64,000 nucleotides of DNA from Dipteronia dyeriana (taxonomy: Eukaryota; Streptophyta; Magnoliopsida; Sapindales; Sapindaceae): the NCBI GenBank assembly GCA_032871835.1, contig CM065300.1:113271088-113335087 (forward strand). The letters are read 5' to 3'. Numbering within the stretch: position 1 is the stretch's first letter; each line of letters opens with the position of its first letter. Positions 33,208 to 45,215 of the stretch are shown here, one piece after another. The translations under genes were made by a program, and so were the position numbers. Under the pieces are notes generated by a model. The model was given only the letters and a program-made list of their open reading frames with translations. It did no database searches and had not been told where the DNA came from.

Positions 33208-34859
33208 CTACTGTACAACATTCACTCCTCGGATTTGTGGTTGGAAGTTACAAAACACCTCTACTGCCATTTTCTCCCGTATAGTGGGCATATCGTCTTT
33301 TTTTGTCCAACCGTACTGGATCATGTCTGCCAGTATGTACTCTATCAGCCTCAATGTATACGCCCTACAGTTACCACTGTAATGCACGACATATACACGC
33401 GTTACAAAGATAATAATTTTTATTGGATCGTGTTTACATACTAGAGCTGTTTTCGATAGTAGGCTCACCTCTAAAGACCTATTCTCTCTCTTGAACTTCT
33501 CCCTACCGGATGGACTGTCATCGTGAAACCCAGATTGATGCAACATGGAGAGGAGAAACCACCTGAGTGGTCATACTTGGCGTTTCCTTATACTGACGGG
33601 GACCTCCTGTCTAAAAGGGTCTAGGATATGTATCATCCCGTCAATCAAGTCCACGCTGGTCACAAACCAATGCTGCAATGAATAAGAACATGTACCGGTG
33701 AAATATATATATGATAAAACAACTTATGTTGACCACACTTATGGGAGAAAAAAATTTGAAAATAATTTTATAACACTTACCATGTCAACCTCGTGTTAGG
33801 CCCGGGTTCCTACTGGGAGAAATCCATATACGGTTGTAAGGTCTTCGGCAGACCACCTGTACTGCAAGACCTTCCACCCCAGCATCTAGACTTCACCATT
33901 AGCACCACGAGGCATAATTTTCTCCCACTGGTACTCCAACAATGGTTGTAGACAAACAAATCCTCATTGCGAGTTAGGATCACTTCATTGACAAATAAGT
34001 ACACACAAACTAACAAACACTTACAAAGGAGTTCCCAGAATGTTTATCCTCTGGTTGTACATAGTGGAGTATGCTCGTTGACGCTTCGGTAAGATGGCCA
34101 AAAGGGTGTAAGATAAACCATAAATGTTGTACTCCTCTTGCATGTATTTGTTAGGTCCCTTTACTTGCTGGTGTCTCTAGAACCGCTCCCATCGCCCATC
34201 AAGTGCATGCTTGAAAGAAATTATGGATGACGGTTCACGTCTGCACCCCATGGGAACGTATCAAAACCGTCCAGATCATCCACTAGTCTTAATTGCCAAA
34301 CTGGAATTTTCACATTCTCGTCCAACCCCATAAGTATCCAGTTCCACCTATAGATGAGGCATAGCTTAACACTATCATATGCCTGCTGAAACTCGCCTCG
34401 CATCAGGACATCTCTCAACTCCAAGGACGAAATCTCATCCTTAACACCAAAGTACCAGTGCTGTAGTCCATTGTCAACGGTAACATACCGGCTCGTATCC
34501 GGTAGTACGCCAAACAGTAATCTGGTGATCAGCCAGAATTCTACCTTTGAGAACCTCACTTCATGAGTCCCTATCATAAACCACATCTCGTCTAACGGCC
34601 CATTATGATGCACCTCCCGCAGAAGTAGTTAGTGGATAATACCACTCAAAAACTTCACCGGCTGGTGCGTGGTCAACAAATGCCCATAACAGGACGCCTT
34701 GAACTGACGTCGATCTTCCTCAGCCCATTCTATAGGGACCCGGTTAATGGCGTCGTCTATCTAGCCAATGGCATCAAAATGGTCATGGCGAGTGACTTTG
34801 CCCTTGTACCACTCTTCCTCTGGAGTTTTAAGCGACTCCCTCAATCGATTCGTCATCTG
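33208..34859 (-). pseudogene. DUF1985/Ulp1-like (C48) peptidase gene of the MULE
   Basis: On the minus strand, after an acceptor (AAATTTCAG), ATG at 34857-34859 opens MTNRLRESLKTPEEEWYKG. Then come HNGPLDEMWFMIGTHEVRFS and LELRDVLMRGEFQQAYDSVK (DUF1985), KHALDGRWERF and YNIYGLSYTLLAILPK. After a shift come YQWEKIMPRGANGEV and LQYRWSAEDLTTVYGFLPV, ending at donor GTAAGT (about 33781). The last exon, from ATTGCAG at about 33673, has HWFVTSVDLIDGMIHILDP and GNCRAYTLRLIEYIL, which supply the His, Asp and Cys of a C48 peptidase. The frame stops at 33208. Such enzymes process SUMO-like proteins; the MULE versions have unknown substrates. A few stops and one or two shifts make this copy probably inactive. 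Confidence 0.7.
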
Positions 34860-34924
34860 AAATTTAGCAACAACATAATTATGTACCCTGTGAAATCCTA
34901 AGAAATAACAAGCTCTAACCTTAT

Positions 34925-35400
34925 AAACAAAAGCTCAGAGCTTTAAGATAAAAGCTAGGAGCGAGCTTTTATAAAAGCTCGCTTAATGCTCCTAGCTTTT
35001 ATCTTAAAGCTATGAGTTTTTGTATAAAAGCACCGAGCTTTTGAATAAAAGCTTGAAGCTTTTATATATAAGCTTGATCCGAGCTTTTATAAAAGCTCCA
35101 AGCTTTTGTATACTTGGATCGAAGCTTTTATATAAAAGCTTCGAGGTTTTATAAAAGCTTCAAACTTTTATAAAACCTCCAAGCTTTTATAAAATCTCGG
35201 ATTGAGCTTTTGTATACTCGGATTGAGCTTTTGTATAAAAGCTTCGACCTTTTGTATAAAAGCTTCGACCTTTTGTATAAAAGCTTCGAGATTTTATATA
35301 AAAGCTTCGAGATTTGTTACAAATCTCAGAGCTTTTGTAAAAGCTCTGAGATTTTATACAAAAGCTAGAACCTTCTTTATAAAAGCTCGATTACTTGTCA
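34925..35400. repeat. Right palindrome array of the MULE
   Basis: The same unit family as the left array. A nested palindrome spans 34939-35011: 24-bp perfect arms (34939-34962 and 34988-35011) enclose GAGCTTTTATAAAAGCTC (34963-34980). Units such as TATAAAAGCTTCGA then repeat to about 35330. The array lies just upstream of the peptidase exon that begins at 34859. Confidence 0.9.
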
Positions 35401-35597
35401 AAATCTCAAAAAACAAAAACTCTAATGCAAATAAAAGCTCAATTTCATCATCCTCAACAACTTTCAACAAATACAAAACCCTTACCTAACCCATTTTCAT
35501 TCTCAGATCCATTTTCATTCTCAGTTCCACAAATAAAACCTAATCTAACATTTCATTCAATTAATCAAAAACCAAAACGATACAAATTCTAGCTCAA

Positions 35598-35789
35598 CTA
35601 ACCTCGGTCGATTGTAATATTCTGTTCAACTCTCCAGATGACACTGGTTTCCAGGTTCCTGTATCGTCGACGTGAAAACAAAGCCGTCGATTCACTTTTT
35701 GTCTCTTTACTTTTTGTCCCTTTCTTCACAACGATAGTGATGGCATGAGTATTTTCGTCTCCACACTTTAAATTGTGACTTTTAAACAT
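35598..35789 (-). CDS. Possible first exon of the Ulp1-like gene
   Basis: An open stretch on the minus strand reads MFKSHNLKCGDENTHAITIV and then KKGTKSKETKSES, RRRYRNLETSV. It lies upstream of the palindrome array and the DUF1985 exon, in the same orientation, so it could be a 5' exon. I do not recognise the sequence and no firm donor was found. Confidence 0.3.
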   Translation of the reverse strand: MFKSHNLKCGDENTHAITIVVKKGTKSKETKSESTALFSRRRYRNLETSVIWRVEQNITIDRG

Positions 35790-35799
35790 GATTTATTAA

Positions 35800-37067
35800 T
35801 GTGGTAATATTTCCACAAAAGTCCCCCTAAAAGGTACCATTAATTTTTCGAACCCCAATAATGTATGCCATCTGATTTATGGATATTCAATGTATTTATG
35901 AGAACGCAAGTTGAATGATATATTCTTCACATTCATACTAATGAGAATGATATATTCTACACGTTCACATTAATAATGTTACTACGGGGTTTAGGATTTT
36001 CCCAACTTACGAACTTGGCAATTCCTCCTAACTTATAAGCTTGTAATTTGGCAAGATCCGAATTTTATTAAAATCAGTATATTCTAAATTGAAAATTCCA
36101 AATTAGAGCAATCTAGGAATAGAATTTGAATTTCGATATACAAATTAATGATGTTATTATTATCTTTTTCAAATAAGTAATTACGTGGTATGGATTGAGA
36201 AGGTGATATTGATGTTTAGAGGCTTCTGGAGAGCCTAATCACTAAATTCAAAAATTATTCTCCTGAATCTTTTATGATTATGATTTATCATTATGGTTTT
36301 ATATTATTTTATTAGTCTTTTTCGTCAATCCAAAATGTTATATTGAGGTTAGTCAGGTGATAAATCCTTCACACTTGCACCACGAGATTAAAGTTTCGAG
36401 TCCTCTCCCCTCGTCCAAAAAACCTCGAATGAATATAATAGTGTAATATTTTTTTAAAAATACACCTCTCCTTCTATATTTGGTGGTAAATTCTAGTCTC
36501 ATTTTACGCATTCATCCACATTTATAAGTAGAGACATCTCATTTATATGAATGTAGATATTTAGACTATGTAGATATAAAATTTAATCTTAGTAGGTCTT
36601 AGTAGATCTAATTGTTTGAAGAAATAAATAAATGTAATTAATATAGTTGATGGTGATTTTTGGATCGCTGAAAAGTTAACCACCAAACATTAACACATAG
36701 GCAGATAAAAGCTTTAACCAGTCAAGGTTTGTATAATCAAAGTCTCTCTCTCTCTCCACATGGATGTGATACGATTTGTTCGTATTCAAGAAAAGTAATG
36801 TAGAAAAGTAGGAAATACATAATAAATCAAACATAACACATTTACGCAGTAAAATTCACGGCATGTAAACATCCATGGTGCCGGTGACAGTGAGAAGAGA
36901 TCCACTATGAATAAAATAATTACACACTCAATACTCATTTTTCTCTTAGATAATTGCTCATGTTTTATATCTCTTTCTTATCTAAGCGTTAACTCACATT
37001 TGTCGTACATGTAATATCAATTTTTTTTATAAGACCGCAACTATGCACTCAAATGTATTAAACAAGC
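35800..37067. other. Intergenic DNA between the MULE and Tat element 2
   Basis: AT-rich and non-coding. It holds one SINE-like stretch (36340-36456) and a short (CT)n run near 36742-36755. Confidence 0.5.
36340..36456 (+). mobile_element. Possible tRNA-derived SINE
   Basis: An A-box-like TTAGTCAGGTGA (36349-36360) and a B-box-like GTTTCGAGTCC (36393-36403) sit at a spacing typical of tRNA promoters. The stretch ends in a run of eight T (about 36449-36456). Single copy here, with no target duplication seen. Confidence 0.35.
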
Positions 37068-38212
37068 TGTTAATAGCCAAATTTGATTAGGGATCAAAGA
37101 GAAATTTTCCACTCTCCTAGACCGAGTCCAAGCCTGAGATTACCCACCATGGAACCCCGGGGTCCTGAGATCGAGCTACGGAGCCACCCAGCAGAAGCGT
37201 CGAAAGGTCGTCAGGATCTGGAACCACCCAAGGTGGAGCTCGACACGATCAGATAGAGCTCTTTACACCGAAATAAGAATTCAACGAAAGCTCGACGCTT
37301 GACGATCCTGGCTCCTTGAGGTCCAAACTACCTCGTAACCTCCCTAGAAGCTTGCCCTTCTCTCCAAGCATCAAAAGGAACCCATAAAGACATCAAGTTC
37401 ACGCTACGACATCGCTCTACTTAGCCAAAGGAAGATTCGAACCTATCTAGATAGAAGGAAGGAAGCTCACTAAAGTTCTCTTCAAGGGGACCAAGAAAGG
37501 TCTGATCAAGCTTCTAGTACCAAGACCAGAACACAGGTATACCTCTCTTTTGAGGAGCGAAACGCCATACTCGACGACCTTTCTGAGGCATAACACCATG
37601 AAGGCACACATGATTATATCTACACTTCAATGAACATTAAATTACGGCGTACATGTAGGGCAAGTGGCTGAGTTCGAAGAGGAAACAAACTTAGCGCCAC
37701 TTAAGATATTCTCGAATCCGTTATTAATCAAAGTCAACAACATTCAAAATAGTGGATCTCGCCCTATAAGGGGGGATTGGATTCAGAAAATAATGGTGGG
37801 CTGATCACAAGACTAAGCCTAGTTGGACTGTGCATAAATACAAAAACGCATGCACGAAGAAATGAGGACAAAAAAAGAACAGAAAACATACAGAGAGAGG
37901 ATCTACTTCAGCCTAAATTCTGTCTTCAGAACACGACCTTGATTGTTATCTACTTCTGGAAAGGCAAGAAGCCACCACCCCATTGTACCCTAGAAAGACT
38001 GAGAGTATTAGAGAAAGTTTTGTACGATATACGTGACTTGTAACAAAGCCATTACATTCTCTTTCACATCATGTTTGTATATGCTTTTAAAATCCATCGC
38101 CGTTTGAACAAATTAGGTACCAAACGTACCAACCCCTGGCCACCTCTTCCGTGGTAATGGCCTCAAGGGTATTAGTTGGAATTTCTCACCCCGAGTAAAT
38201 TTTTCACCAACA
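37068..38212 (+). repeat. 5' LTR of Tat element 2, with primer-binding site
   Basis: It starts TGTTAATAGCC and ends TTTTCACCAACA. The next bases, TTTTTGGCACCATCTGTGGG (38214-38233), stand at the primer-binding position typical of Tat/Athila elements. Length about 1145 bp. No second copy in the window, so the ends rest on the TG...CA rule and the binding site. Confidence 0.65.
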
Positions 38213-38291
38213 CTTTTTGGCACCATCTGTGGGGAAATACATACCCTGTTAATCGAATCAACAATTACGTGTTTGTTATTTTGCAGAAGTT

Positions 38292-40010
38292 ATGAGGCTC
38301 CGCTCCTCCTAAGGATAGCCTAATGCTTCAGAACAACCTTCAACTGCATCAACGCAAAAGGCCTCAAGGAAAGGAAGAAAATTCAGAAATAGCAACAAAG
38401 TTCTAGTCCAGCCAACCGCTGTGCAGGCTTCTGGCCCTCCAATAATAAGCCAAACCATACTCGACCAACAAGCAGTGGCCTTCATGGAAAACGTCCGCCT
38501 TCGCCTTCTCACTGAAGGCATCACGGTTCAGCCAGCAAATCCCAACAAAGGGAGAGCCAAACAGACCAGAAACAAGGCAACCAACCTTCGATTGGTTAGG
38601 ACCAACTCCTCCAAAGCCAGCCTGCGATAGGATCGGGCCTCAACCTTCGATCCGGTATAGGCTAGGGCCCGTGCCTCCCGTTTTCGGTAGACCATCACAT
38701 TACTAGCCCAGGAGAGTTAAATCTGTAGAGGACGCCCTGCCTAGGGAACATCGAGAGCCTCCTCACCTGGTGGCTTCAAGGAAGGAATCCCGGGCTAGAG
38801 AGGAAGGTAGACTGTAAAGCCCTCAGGCAAATCCCACTCGTAAGGGATACTGGATACGACAATGAGGAGTCCGAGGTCAACTCAAGAAAACTCTGGAATA
38901 AGCGTATGAGAGATCAGCTACGAAGCTACAAAAAAAGATCGAGCAGATAAAGAGGGGAAAGCGTAAGGAGGACAAGAAGGACTCTTTGTGCGAGATGAAT
39001 GTTCCCTTCGCCAGAAGGATCTGAGAGGCAGAGTTCCTGTAGAAATTTAAAATGTCGACAGATAAATTCTCCTGAACAGAAGACCCCTTGAGCCACCTTG
39101 AGAGCTTCGTCCATCAAATAGAAGTCCTTAATATTACCAGGGCTACCATGTACAGAATATTCTCTACCACCCTGACTGACTACGCAAAGACTTGGTTTAG
39201 ATTCTATAACAAAGCTATCAATTAATTTCTTCTCACAGTTCCAAGGGGTCAAACCGCGTCCATAGGATCCCATACACCTTCAGTATGTTGTCTAGAAGCA
39301 AGGCAAGACACTCCGATGCTACGTGGAATGCTTTCATAAGAAAGTCATCTAGATGAGAGTTTTCATCGAGAAAGAGACCCTCACCAACTTCTGACAGAAC
39401 CTGTGGCGGTTAAGCTTTTCTGATCCTTTGCTAAGTAACCTCTAGAGACCTATCAGAAAACCTATGACTGGGCTCTTGAGCAGGCCGCAATTGACAAACA
39501 ACTCAAGGTCAAGATGGAGCATGACGATATGAGAATGGCAATGTGCTAAAAGAAAGAAGCTCCCAAACCCTAGCCAGCTCAGAAAAACCAGAACAAACCT
39601 CTCAATAGGTCGACATACCCCTTCCTCGCTTCTCAACCCAAGCAAGAAAGGTATCCAGCAAGGCAAAGAGGGTATGATTACTACACCCCCTTAAATGCAT
39701 CTCGTGAAACAATGTACCTAGCCATTCTGGATAAGGGGCTACTCCTGAAGCCCGTACCTATGAAAGCCTCATTTGAAAGGTGGAACCGGTACAAGTACTA
39801 CTACTTCCATGAGGACGTCTGCCACAATACTTCAGAGTGCTATAACTTGCACACCCAGATCGAGGCTTTGATAATGGGAGGATGTTTGATAGAACTCTTG
39901 TAGCAGGTCAGAGACAATATTTAGACTGGAAGGAAAGTATACGCCGAGATCCTTGAGCATGCTGAGAATAGAAAGGGGGAGCAGACAGATCTAATTCAAC
40001 AAAATTAGGT
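38292..40010 (+). pseudogene. Gag of Tat element 2
   Basis: ATG at 38292 (MRLRSS) follows the leader and an acceptor-like TTATTTTGCAG. Readable blocks include ASRKGRKFRNSNKVLVQP, SQTILDQQAVAFMENVRLRL, a gag-domain part near 39050-39230 (DPLSHLESFVHQIEVLN, TTLTDYAKTWFRFYN), ETYQKTYDWALEQAAIDK and a zinc-like YYFHEDVCHNTSECYNL (about 39800-39850). Multiple stops and shifts. Related to, but clearly diverged from, element 1. Confidence 0.65.
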
Positions 40011-40139
40011 TATACTTACTATCATCGGATTGCCCACTTTGGCTGGCACCTCTAATAATTACAGAAAAAAACCATGTGAGGAAGATTCCTCATATAAATG
40101 AAGGCCGAGGTATCTTCAAGGTCGACTAGAGCCCGACTG

Positions 40140-40679
40140 ACTCTTCCTAGTTATCACTGATTATTTTCACCGAGGCAGATGTCTACATCATCGTGCAGCC
40201 TCATGACGATCCCATGTTGATCACGATATAGATTACCAATTGCGTGGTCCACCGCGTGCTCATCGACACAGGCAGCAGCGTCGACATCTTCTTTAAAGAT
40301 GCATTGGAAAAGTTAAAATTGAAGCAATGATGTTACAATAGTTGCTCAACCACGCTGTATGGATTCACTGGGGACTTGATTATACCAGTTGGATCAAAGA
40401 TCCTCCCAGTGATCGCTGGAACCGCACCTCTCCAACAGAATGTTATTACAGACTTCGTTATCGTTGATACCCTGTCTGCCTACAATGCGATACTAGGGAG
40501 ACCATTCTTATCTTCCTTGAAAGGAGTCTTGTCCATCTACCACAACGTCCTAAATTTCCTAGTAGGGGACAAGGTAGGAGAGGTGCATGGTTACCAACAA
40601 GCAGCCATGAAGTGTTATGCAGTGTTTGCCAATCCTACAGCCTTAGCAAAACAGTTTGTACAAGTTGCAACGATCTAGG
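40140..40679 (+). pseudogene. Aspartic protease of Tat element 2, catalytic motif kept
   Basis: The frame contains VLIDTGSSVDIFF (about 40258-40296) with the Asp-Thr-Gly active site intact, then YNAILGRPFLSSLKGVLSIY (about 40480-40540). A stop at about 40330 and others upstream break the gene. The open part from 40376 to 40679 has no stop. Confidence 0.7.
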
Positions 40680-40739
40680 ATGTGGAAACACTCGGGATCA
40701 TAGAAGACACATAACCTTCCAACAATCTAGAGGATGACT

Positions 40740-42200
40740 CCACAACGTTGGAAGAAAAAGAACAGGGGAGGGAATGGGCCAGTGAGCACCCTATGGACAA
40801 GATAGAAGAGATACCCGTCAGGAGTGACGATCCCTCCAATGTTGTCAAGGTTGGAGCTACCCTCGAGCTGGGAGTAAAGGAAGGTTTGATCGGACTTCTC
40901 CGAGAATTTAGCGACATCTTCGCTTGGAGTCATGATGAGATGCCCGGGATCCCCATATCATTGGCTACTCATCAATTAGCAGCAGTGGATCCAACCTTCA
41001 AGCCCGTCAATTAGAAACAACATCACTTTAATGCCGAAAGTGGACAAACTGATCAAACACATACTTCATTAGAGAGGCCCACTACCCCGAATGGATTGCC
41101 AATGTGGTCATGGTCATAAAAGCGAATGGGAAGTGGCGAATGTGCATATACTACAATGACCTCACCCGGGCACGTCTAGAAGACAACTTTTCTCCGCCAA
41201 AGATTGATCAATTCATGGATGCATTCTCAAGGTACAATCAAATTAAGATGCACCCAACAGTTAAGGATAAAACCAGTTTCATTACTGGATAGGGTCTGTA
41301 CTACTACAAGGTGATACTGTTTGGTCTTAAGAATACCAATGCCTAGTTAACCGATTGTTCAACTCTAAAATTGGAAGGTCAATGGAGGTGTACATCGACG
41401 ACATGATTATAAAATCACAATCCTCAGAAGGACATCAAGATGACCTTTGCATAACTTTTATAATGGTAAGGGAAAACCATATACGATTGAACCCCTCCAA
41501 ATTTGCTTTCGGGGTAACTACGGGGAGGTTTCTAGGCTTCATGGTCCATGAGAGAGACATAGAGACCAACCCAAAAAAGGTCAAGGCTATCTTAGATCTG
41601 AAGTCCTCCACGTTACTAAAATAGGTGCAAGTCTTGACCGGGCATGTAGCAACACTCAACAGGATCATTTCTCGCTCCAACGATAAATGCCACCCTTTCT
41701 TCAAAGCTATCAAGCAGGGGAGAAACATGAAATGGAACCAGGAGAGCGAACAAGCCTTTCAAGCCTTGAAGAAGTATCAAACAAGCCCTTCATTGCTAGT
41801 CATGCCAATTACTGGAGAGGAGGTACAAATCTACTTGGCTGTTTTAGAGATTGCTGTAAGTGGAGCTTTGATCAAGGAATGTGGAGACAGGGTCCAATGA
41901 CATATCTACTACGTGAGTCATGCTCTGACCAAGCCAGAGAAAAATTATACTCTCTTGAAAAAGATTGCCTATGCTCTGGTGACCTCAGGAAGGAAGTTTC
42001 ATCCTTACTTTCAAGCTCACTCAATAGCAGTGGTGAAGGACCAGCCTCTCTGCCAAATTTCACAAAGGCCGGATGTATCTGAATGGCTAGTTTTATGAGC
42101 TCTAGAGCTCACTCGATATGACCTGAAGTATAAACCAAGGGCCACAATCAAATCCCAGGCTTTGGCAGAGTTCGTGGCAGAATTCTTAGCGCTCCTTAGC
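40740..42200 (+). pseudogene. Reverse transcriptase and RNase H of Tat element 2
   Basis: Blocks LLREFSDIFAWSHDEM, EWIANVVMVIKANGKWRMC and KDKTSFITG lead to the catalytic YIDDM at about 41391-41405. Then come NPSKFAFGVTTGRFLGFMV and CHPFFKAIKQ. RNase H blocks YYVSHALTKPEKNYTLLKKI and LELTRYDLKYKPRATIKSQA follow. Frameshifts near 41020 and 41350, and stops such as the one after FITG (41290), make it inactive. Confidence 0.72.
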
Positions 42201-42720
42201 CAAGCAACCTCCGCAGCGATGAATATATCTCTTGAGAGGATTTCAGAGATCGAAAACAGGCCAGAAGGTTGCAAGACCTGGATCCTCTACACATATAGAG
42301 CCTCTGGACAATATCGGGGTGGAGCTGGCATAGTTCTAGTGGACCCAGAAGGGATCGAATGCTATCACTATTTCAGATTCGATTTTAAGGCTACCGATAA
42401 TGAGGTAGAGTATGAAGTCCTTCTAGTTATGATGAAGACAGCCGTCGAGCTCAAGGCTGATTACATGTAGGTCAAGAGTGACTTATTACTCATAGTAAAT
42501 TAGGTTTTTGAGATTTACCAAGCAAAAGGGGATAACATGATCGCCAACTTGAAGCTAGTTCTGCTGCTTAAAAATAAACTTAAGGGATTCAAGATCGAGC
42601 GGCTACCTCGACAACAGAATCATCGATCAAATGTCTTAGCTAAGATAGCTGCAAATGGTGGCCTAGCCTTACAACGGGGAATTCCCCTCCATGTGATCTT
42701 CTAACCAAGCGTAACAGCGG
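42201..42720 (+). pseudogene. Archaeal-type RNase H of Tat element 2
   Basis: It reads GGAGIVLVDPEGIECYHYFR, FDFKATDNEVEYEVLL and VKSDLLLIVN. The Glu and second Asp of the active site remain, but the usual Asp of the VDGSS block is replaced (WILYTYRAS). Stops at about 42468 and 42501 fall where Gln is expected (the second is VN-VFEIYQ). Confidence 0.6.
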
Positions 42721-42829
42721 GCAAGGAAATTAGCCGCCTAGATCGCCAGCCTTATTGGATGGATCCAATAGTGGCTTATCTTTAAGAAGGAAAGATCCTC
42801 GTGGAGCCCGATTAGGCCTGAAGAATTAA

Positions 42830-43986
42830 AAGGCTCTCTGTCCAATATTGCTTAGTAGATGGGTACCTCTACAGGAGGGACAAGTACCTTCCTTTGCTTT
42901 GGTGTTTACATCCCAGTGATGCCAAATGGGAGTTGAAAGAGGTTCACTCCAGGGACTACGAGAATCACATTGGTGGTGAAGCTTTAGCATATCAAGTGCT
43001 CTGTATGGGGTATTACTGGCCAACTATTCACCAAGATACGAAGTGCTTTGTACAATCTTGTGAACCATGCTAGAGGACTTCAAACTTGAGTAACCTCCCA
43101 CCGGAGCTGCTGTCATCCCTCAGTTCACCCATTTACTATGTGGGGGATCGACCTGATTGGGCCGCTTCCTACTGCTTATGGGCAAGCTAAGCATACTATA
43201 GTGGTAATCGACTATTTCGCAAGGTGGGTCGAGGCCAGACCTCTCTCCCAAATTTCAAAAGAAAACACGACGAGGTTCATCAAAACCAACATGGTTTACA
43301 GGTTCAGGAATCCACTCATCATTATAGCTAACCTAGGCATGTAGTTTGATAATGCACGATTCAAATACATTTTTGAAGGTATGAGAATCGACCTCAGGTT
43401 CACTTTAGTAGCCCACTCTTAGATAAATAGGCTGGTTGAATCCACCAACAAGACCATCAAAAAGCTGTTGAAGAAGAAGTTACAGCAGAAGAAGGGCAAA
43501 TGGGTCAAAGAACTCCCCGAGGTTCTTTGGGCATACTGAACTACGAAGAAAACAACTACCAGAGAGACACCTTACTCTCTAGCCTTCCAGATTGAAACAG
43601 TCTTTCCCATCGAGCATAAACTGACCTTCTTTAGGGTATAACACTTTAAACCCGAAAGCAACGAGGTTAAACTCAAATCTAATCTGGATCTCCTGGAAAA
43701 GAAACAGGACCGGGTGGCTGAGAAAGTGGCAATGTACAAGAGAATGATTGCCCGATATATCAATAGAAAGGTTAGAGCTCGGAGTTTCAAGGAAGGGGAT
43801 TTGGTTCTCAGGAATGTGACCTAAAAACCCAGAGAAGGTCAGACGGAGTCTTAGGACCCAACTAGGAATGGCCATATTTGGAGAAGATAGTGGTTCGCAA
43901 TAGGGCATACAAGCTCGAAGATATGGAAGGTCGACATATCGACCACACACCTGGAATGCTGATCACTTGAGGACGTTCTATCCCTA
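42830..43986 (+). pseudogene. Integrase of Tat element 2
   Basis: The His/Cys zinc site spans HSRDYENHIGGEALAYQVL to CEPC (42941-43070). The core begins MWGIDLIGPL (43138). The second catalytic Asp is changed: the IANLGM block (about 43326) has Asn where ITDNG is usual. The Glu is kept in LVESTNKTI (43432). C-terminal blocks RARSFKEGDLVLRNVT and a final LRTFYP before TAG at 43986. Stops at 43344, 43422 and 43539 include two Gln positions. Confidence 0.75.
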
Positions 43987-44163
43987 GACTAGGGAATCTT
44001 AAGCAGACTACCTCCATCTAGGTTTCAATAAAATTCATAACAACCATGTACTTGTTTTTGATCATCAATAAAGTCTGCTATTAATTTCTCCATCTCCGAT
44101 CCTGTTTTACATAAGCTGTTAATTTCTATATACTAGATTTTGAAGTTCGACACAACCACCTCG

Positions 44164-44530
44164 AGACCAGGGATTAGCGGGGGAAGCCCTTTAGCTAGAC
44201 AACCCTCCTTATGTCTTGGTTGAGCTACTGCCTCCAAGAAGGGTCTGGGTGCAAGAGCATAGCTGCCATCCAGATCTCAAGACCAGGAAATAGCTAGACA
44301 ACCCTATTGACGCCTTGGTTGGGCTACTACACCCGAGATGGGTCTGAGTGTAAGAGCATAGCTGCCATCCTGATCTCAGGACCAATAAATAGCTAAATAG
44401 CCCTCCTAATGCTCTGGTCGGGCTACTACCCCAAAGAAGGGTCTGAGTGTAAGATCATAGCTGCCATCTAGATCTCAAGACCAGGAAATAGCTAGATAGC
44501 CCCCCAGATGCCTTGGTCGGGTTACCAACT
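44164..44530. repeat. Tandem repeat of about 99 bp, 3.5 copies, in Tat spacer
   Basis: Units begin GACCAGG(A/G)A and carry AGCATAGCTGCCATC and GGTCTGAGTGTAAG. Starts are near 44164, 44281, 44380 and 44479. It occupies the same position, between integrase and the antisense ORF, as the unrelated repeat in Tat element 1. Confidence 0.85.
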
Positions 44531-45215
44531 AGGGTACTTAAGTGTGCACCGAAAGTCATCAAAATTTAGAGGGGCAAAGCAAGGGGACTTATCCCAAAGA
44601 TATGAATTCCTACTAAGTACTAAGAATTGGAACTAGATGTCTACCCACCTAGTATGTTTATAGATTCAGAGTTTTTCTTTAACAGGTTCAATTAAGTTAA
44701 GATTACTTAGGATGCTGCACTCTAGGCTGAGGTTGGGAATGAAGCAAAGAGATATCAGCCACGTCAAAGTTCATGATCAGAGTTGATCAAAGTAAGCAAG
44801 GAAGAAATTCTAGCAAGTTTCATTAATAATAAGGGAGCCTATCCCCTTATAAGGCTACAGTCACCAAACATGGAGCCCAACCTCTGATTCCGAGCTACAT
44901 AAAAAGTAATAAAAAACAAACGAAGAATTGACTTACTGGTCATGAGTAAAGCGGGGTGCCCACTCCCTTTTCTGGGCAATCAAAGCAAGCCATGAATAGA
45001 TAGCACCAAGCCCTAACATCCTCCTGGTTTCCTCTTGTTGCTCCTCCTCCTTGATGATCCTCGCCCTCTGCTACTCTTTTTGGTGGCTGCTCATCTTGGT
45101 TGGCCGCCTCCACTGCCCCTTCCTTCAGAGGTTCCTCAATTGCTCATTGCACAGTCTGGTCTTCCTTCAAGACTTTATTAACTACGACCATAACCTCATA
45201 GAGGATGGTCACCTT
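44531..45215. other. Spacer between repeat and antisense ORF of Tat element 2
   Basis: No convincing frame. The left part is AT-rich. The right part (from about 44940) may contain the C-terminal end of the antisense ORF, but sense is poor. Confidence 0.4.

Larger units (their letters stand above)
31750..35800. mobile_element. MULE with transposase (+) and Ulp1-like peptidase (-), boundaries not resolved
   Basis: A broken MULE transposase on the plus strand and a DUF1985/Ulp1-like gene on the minus strand face each other tail to tail. This pairing is known for the Kaonashi (KI-MULE) group of plant Mutator-like elements. Each gene is preceded by an array of related palindromes, which gives the element a mirror layout. 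I could not find terminal inverted repeats or a 9-bp target duplication, so the ends are approximate. Confidence 0.6.

Noticed and set aside
35202..35489. A plus-strand frame with repeated FCIKAS peptides
   Set aside because: It is a by-product of the TATAAAAGCTTCGA repeat array; the period keeps it open by chance.
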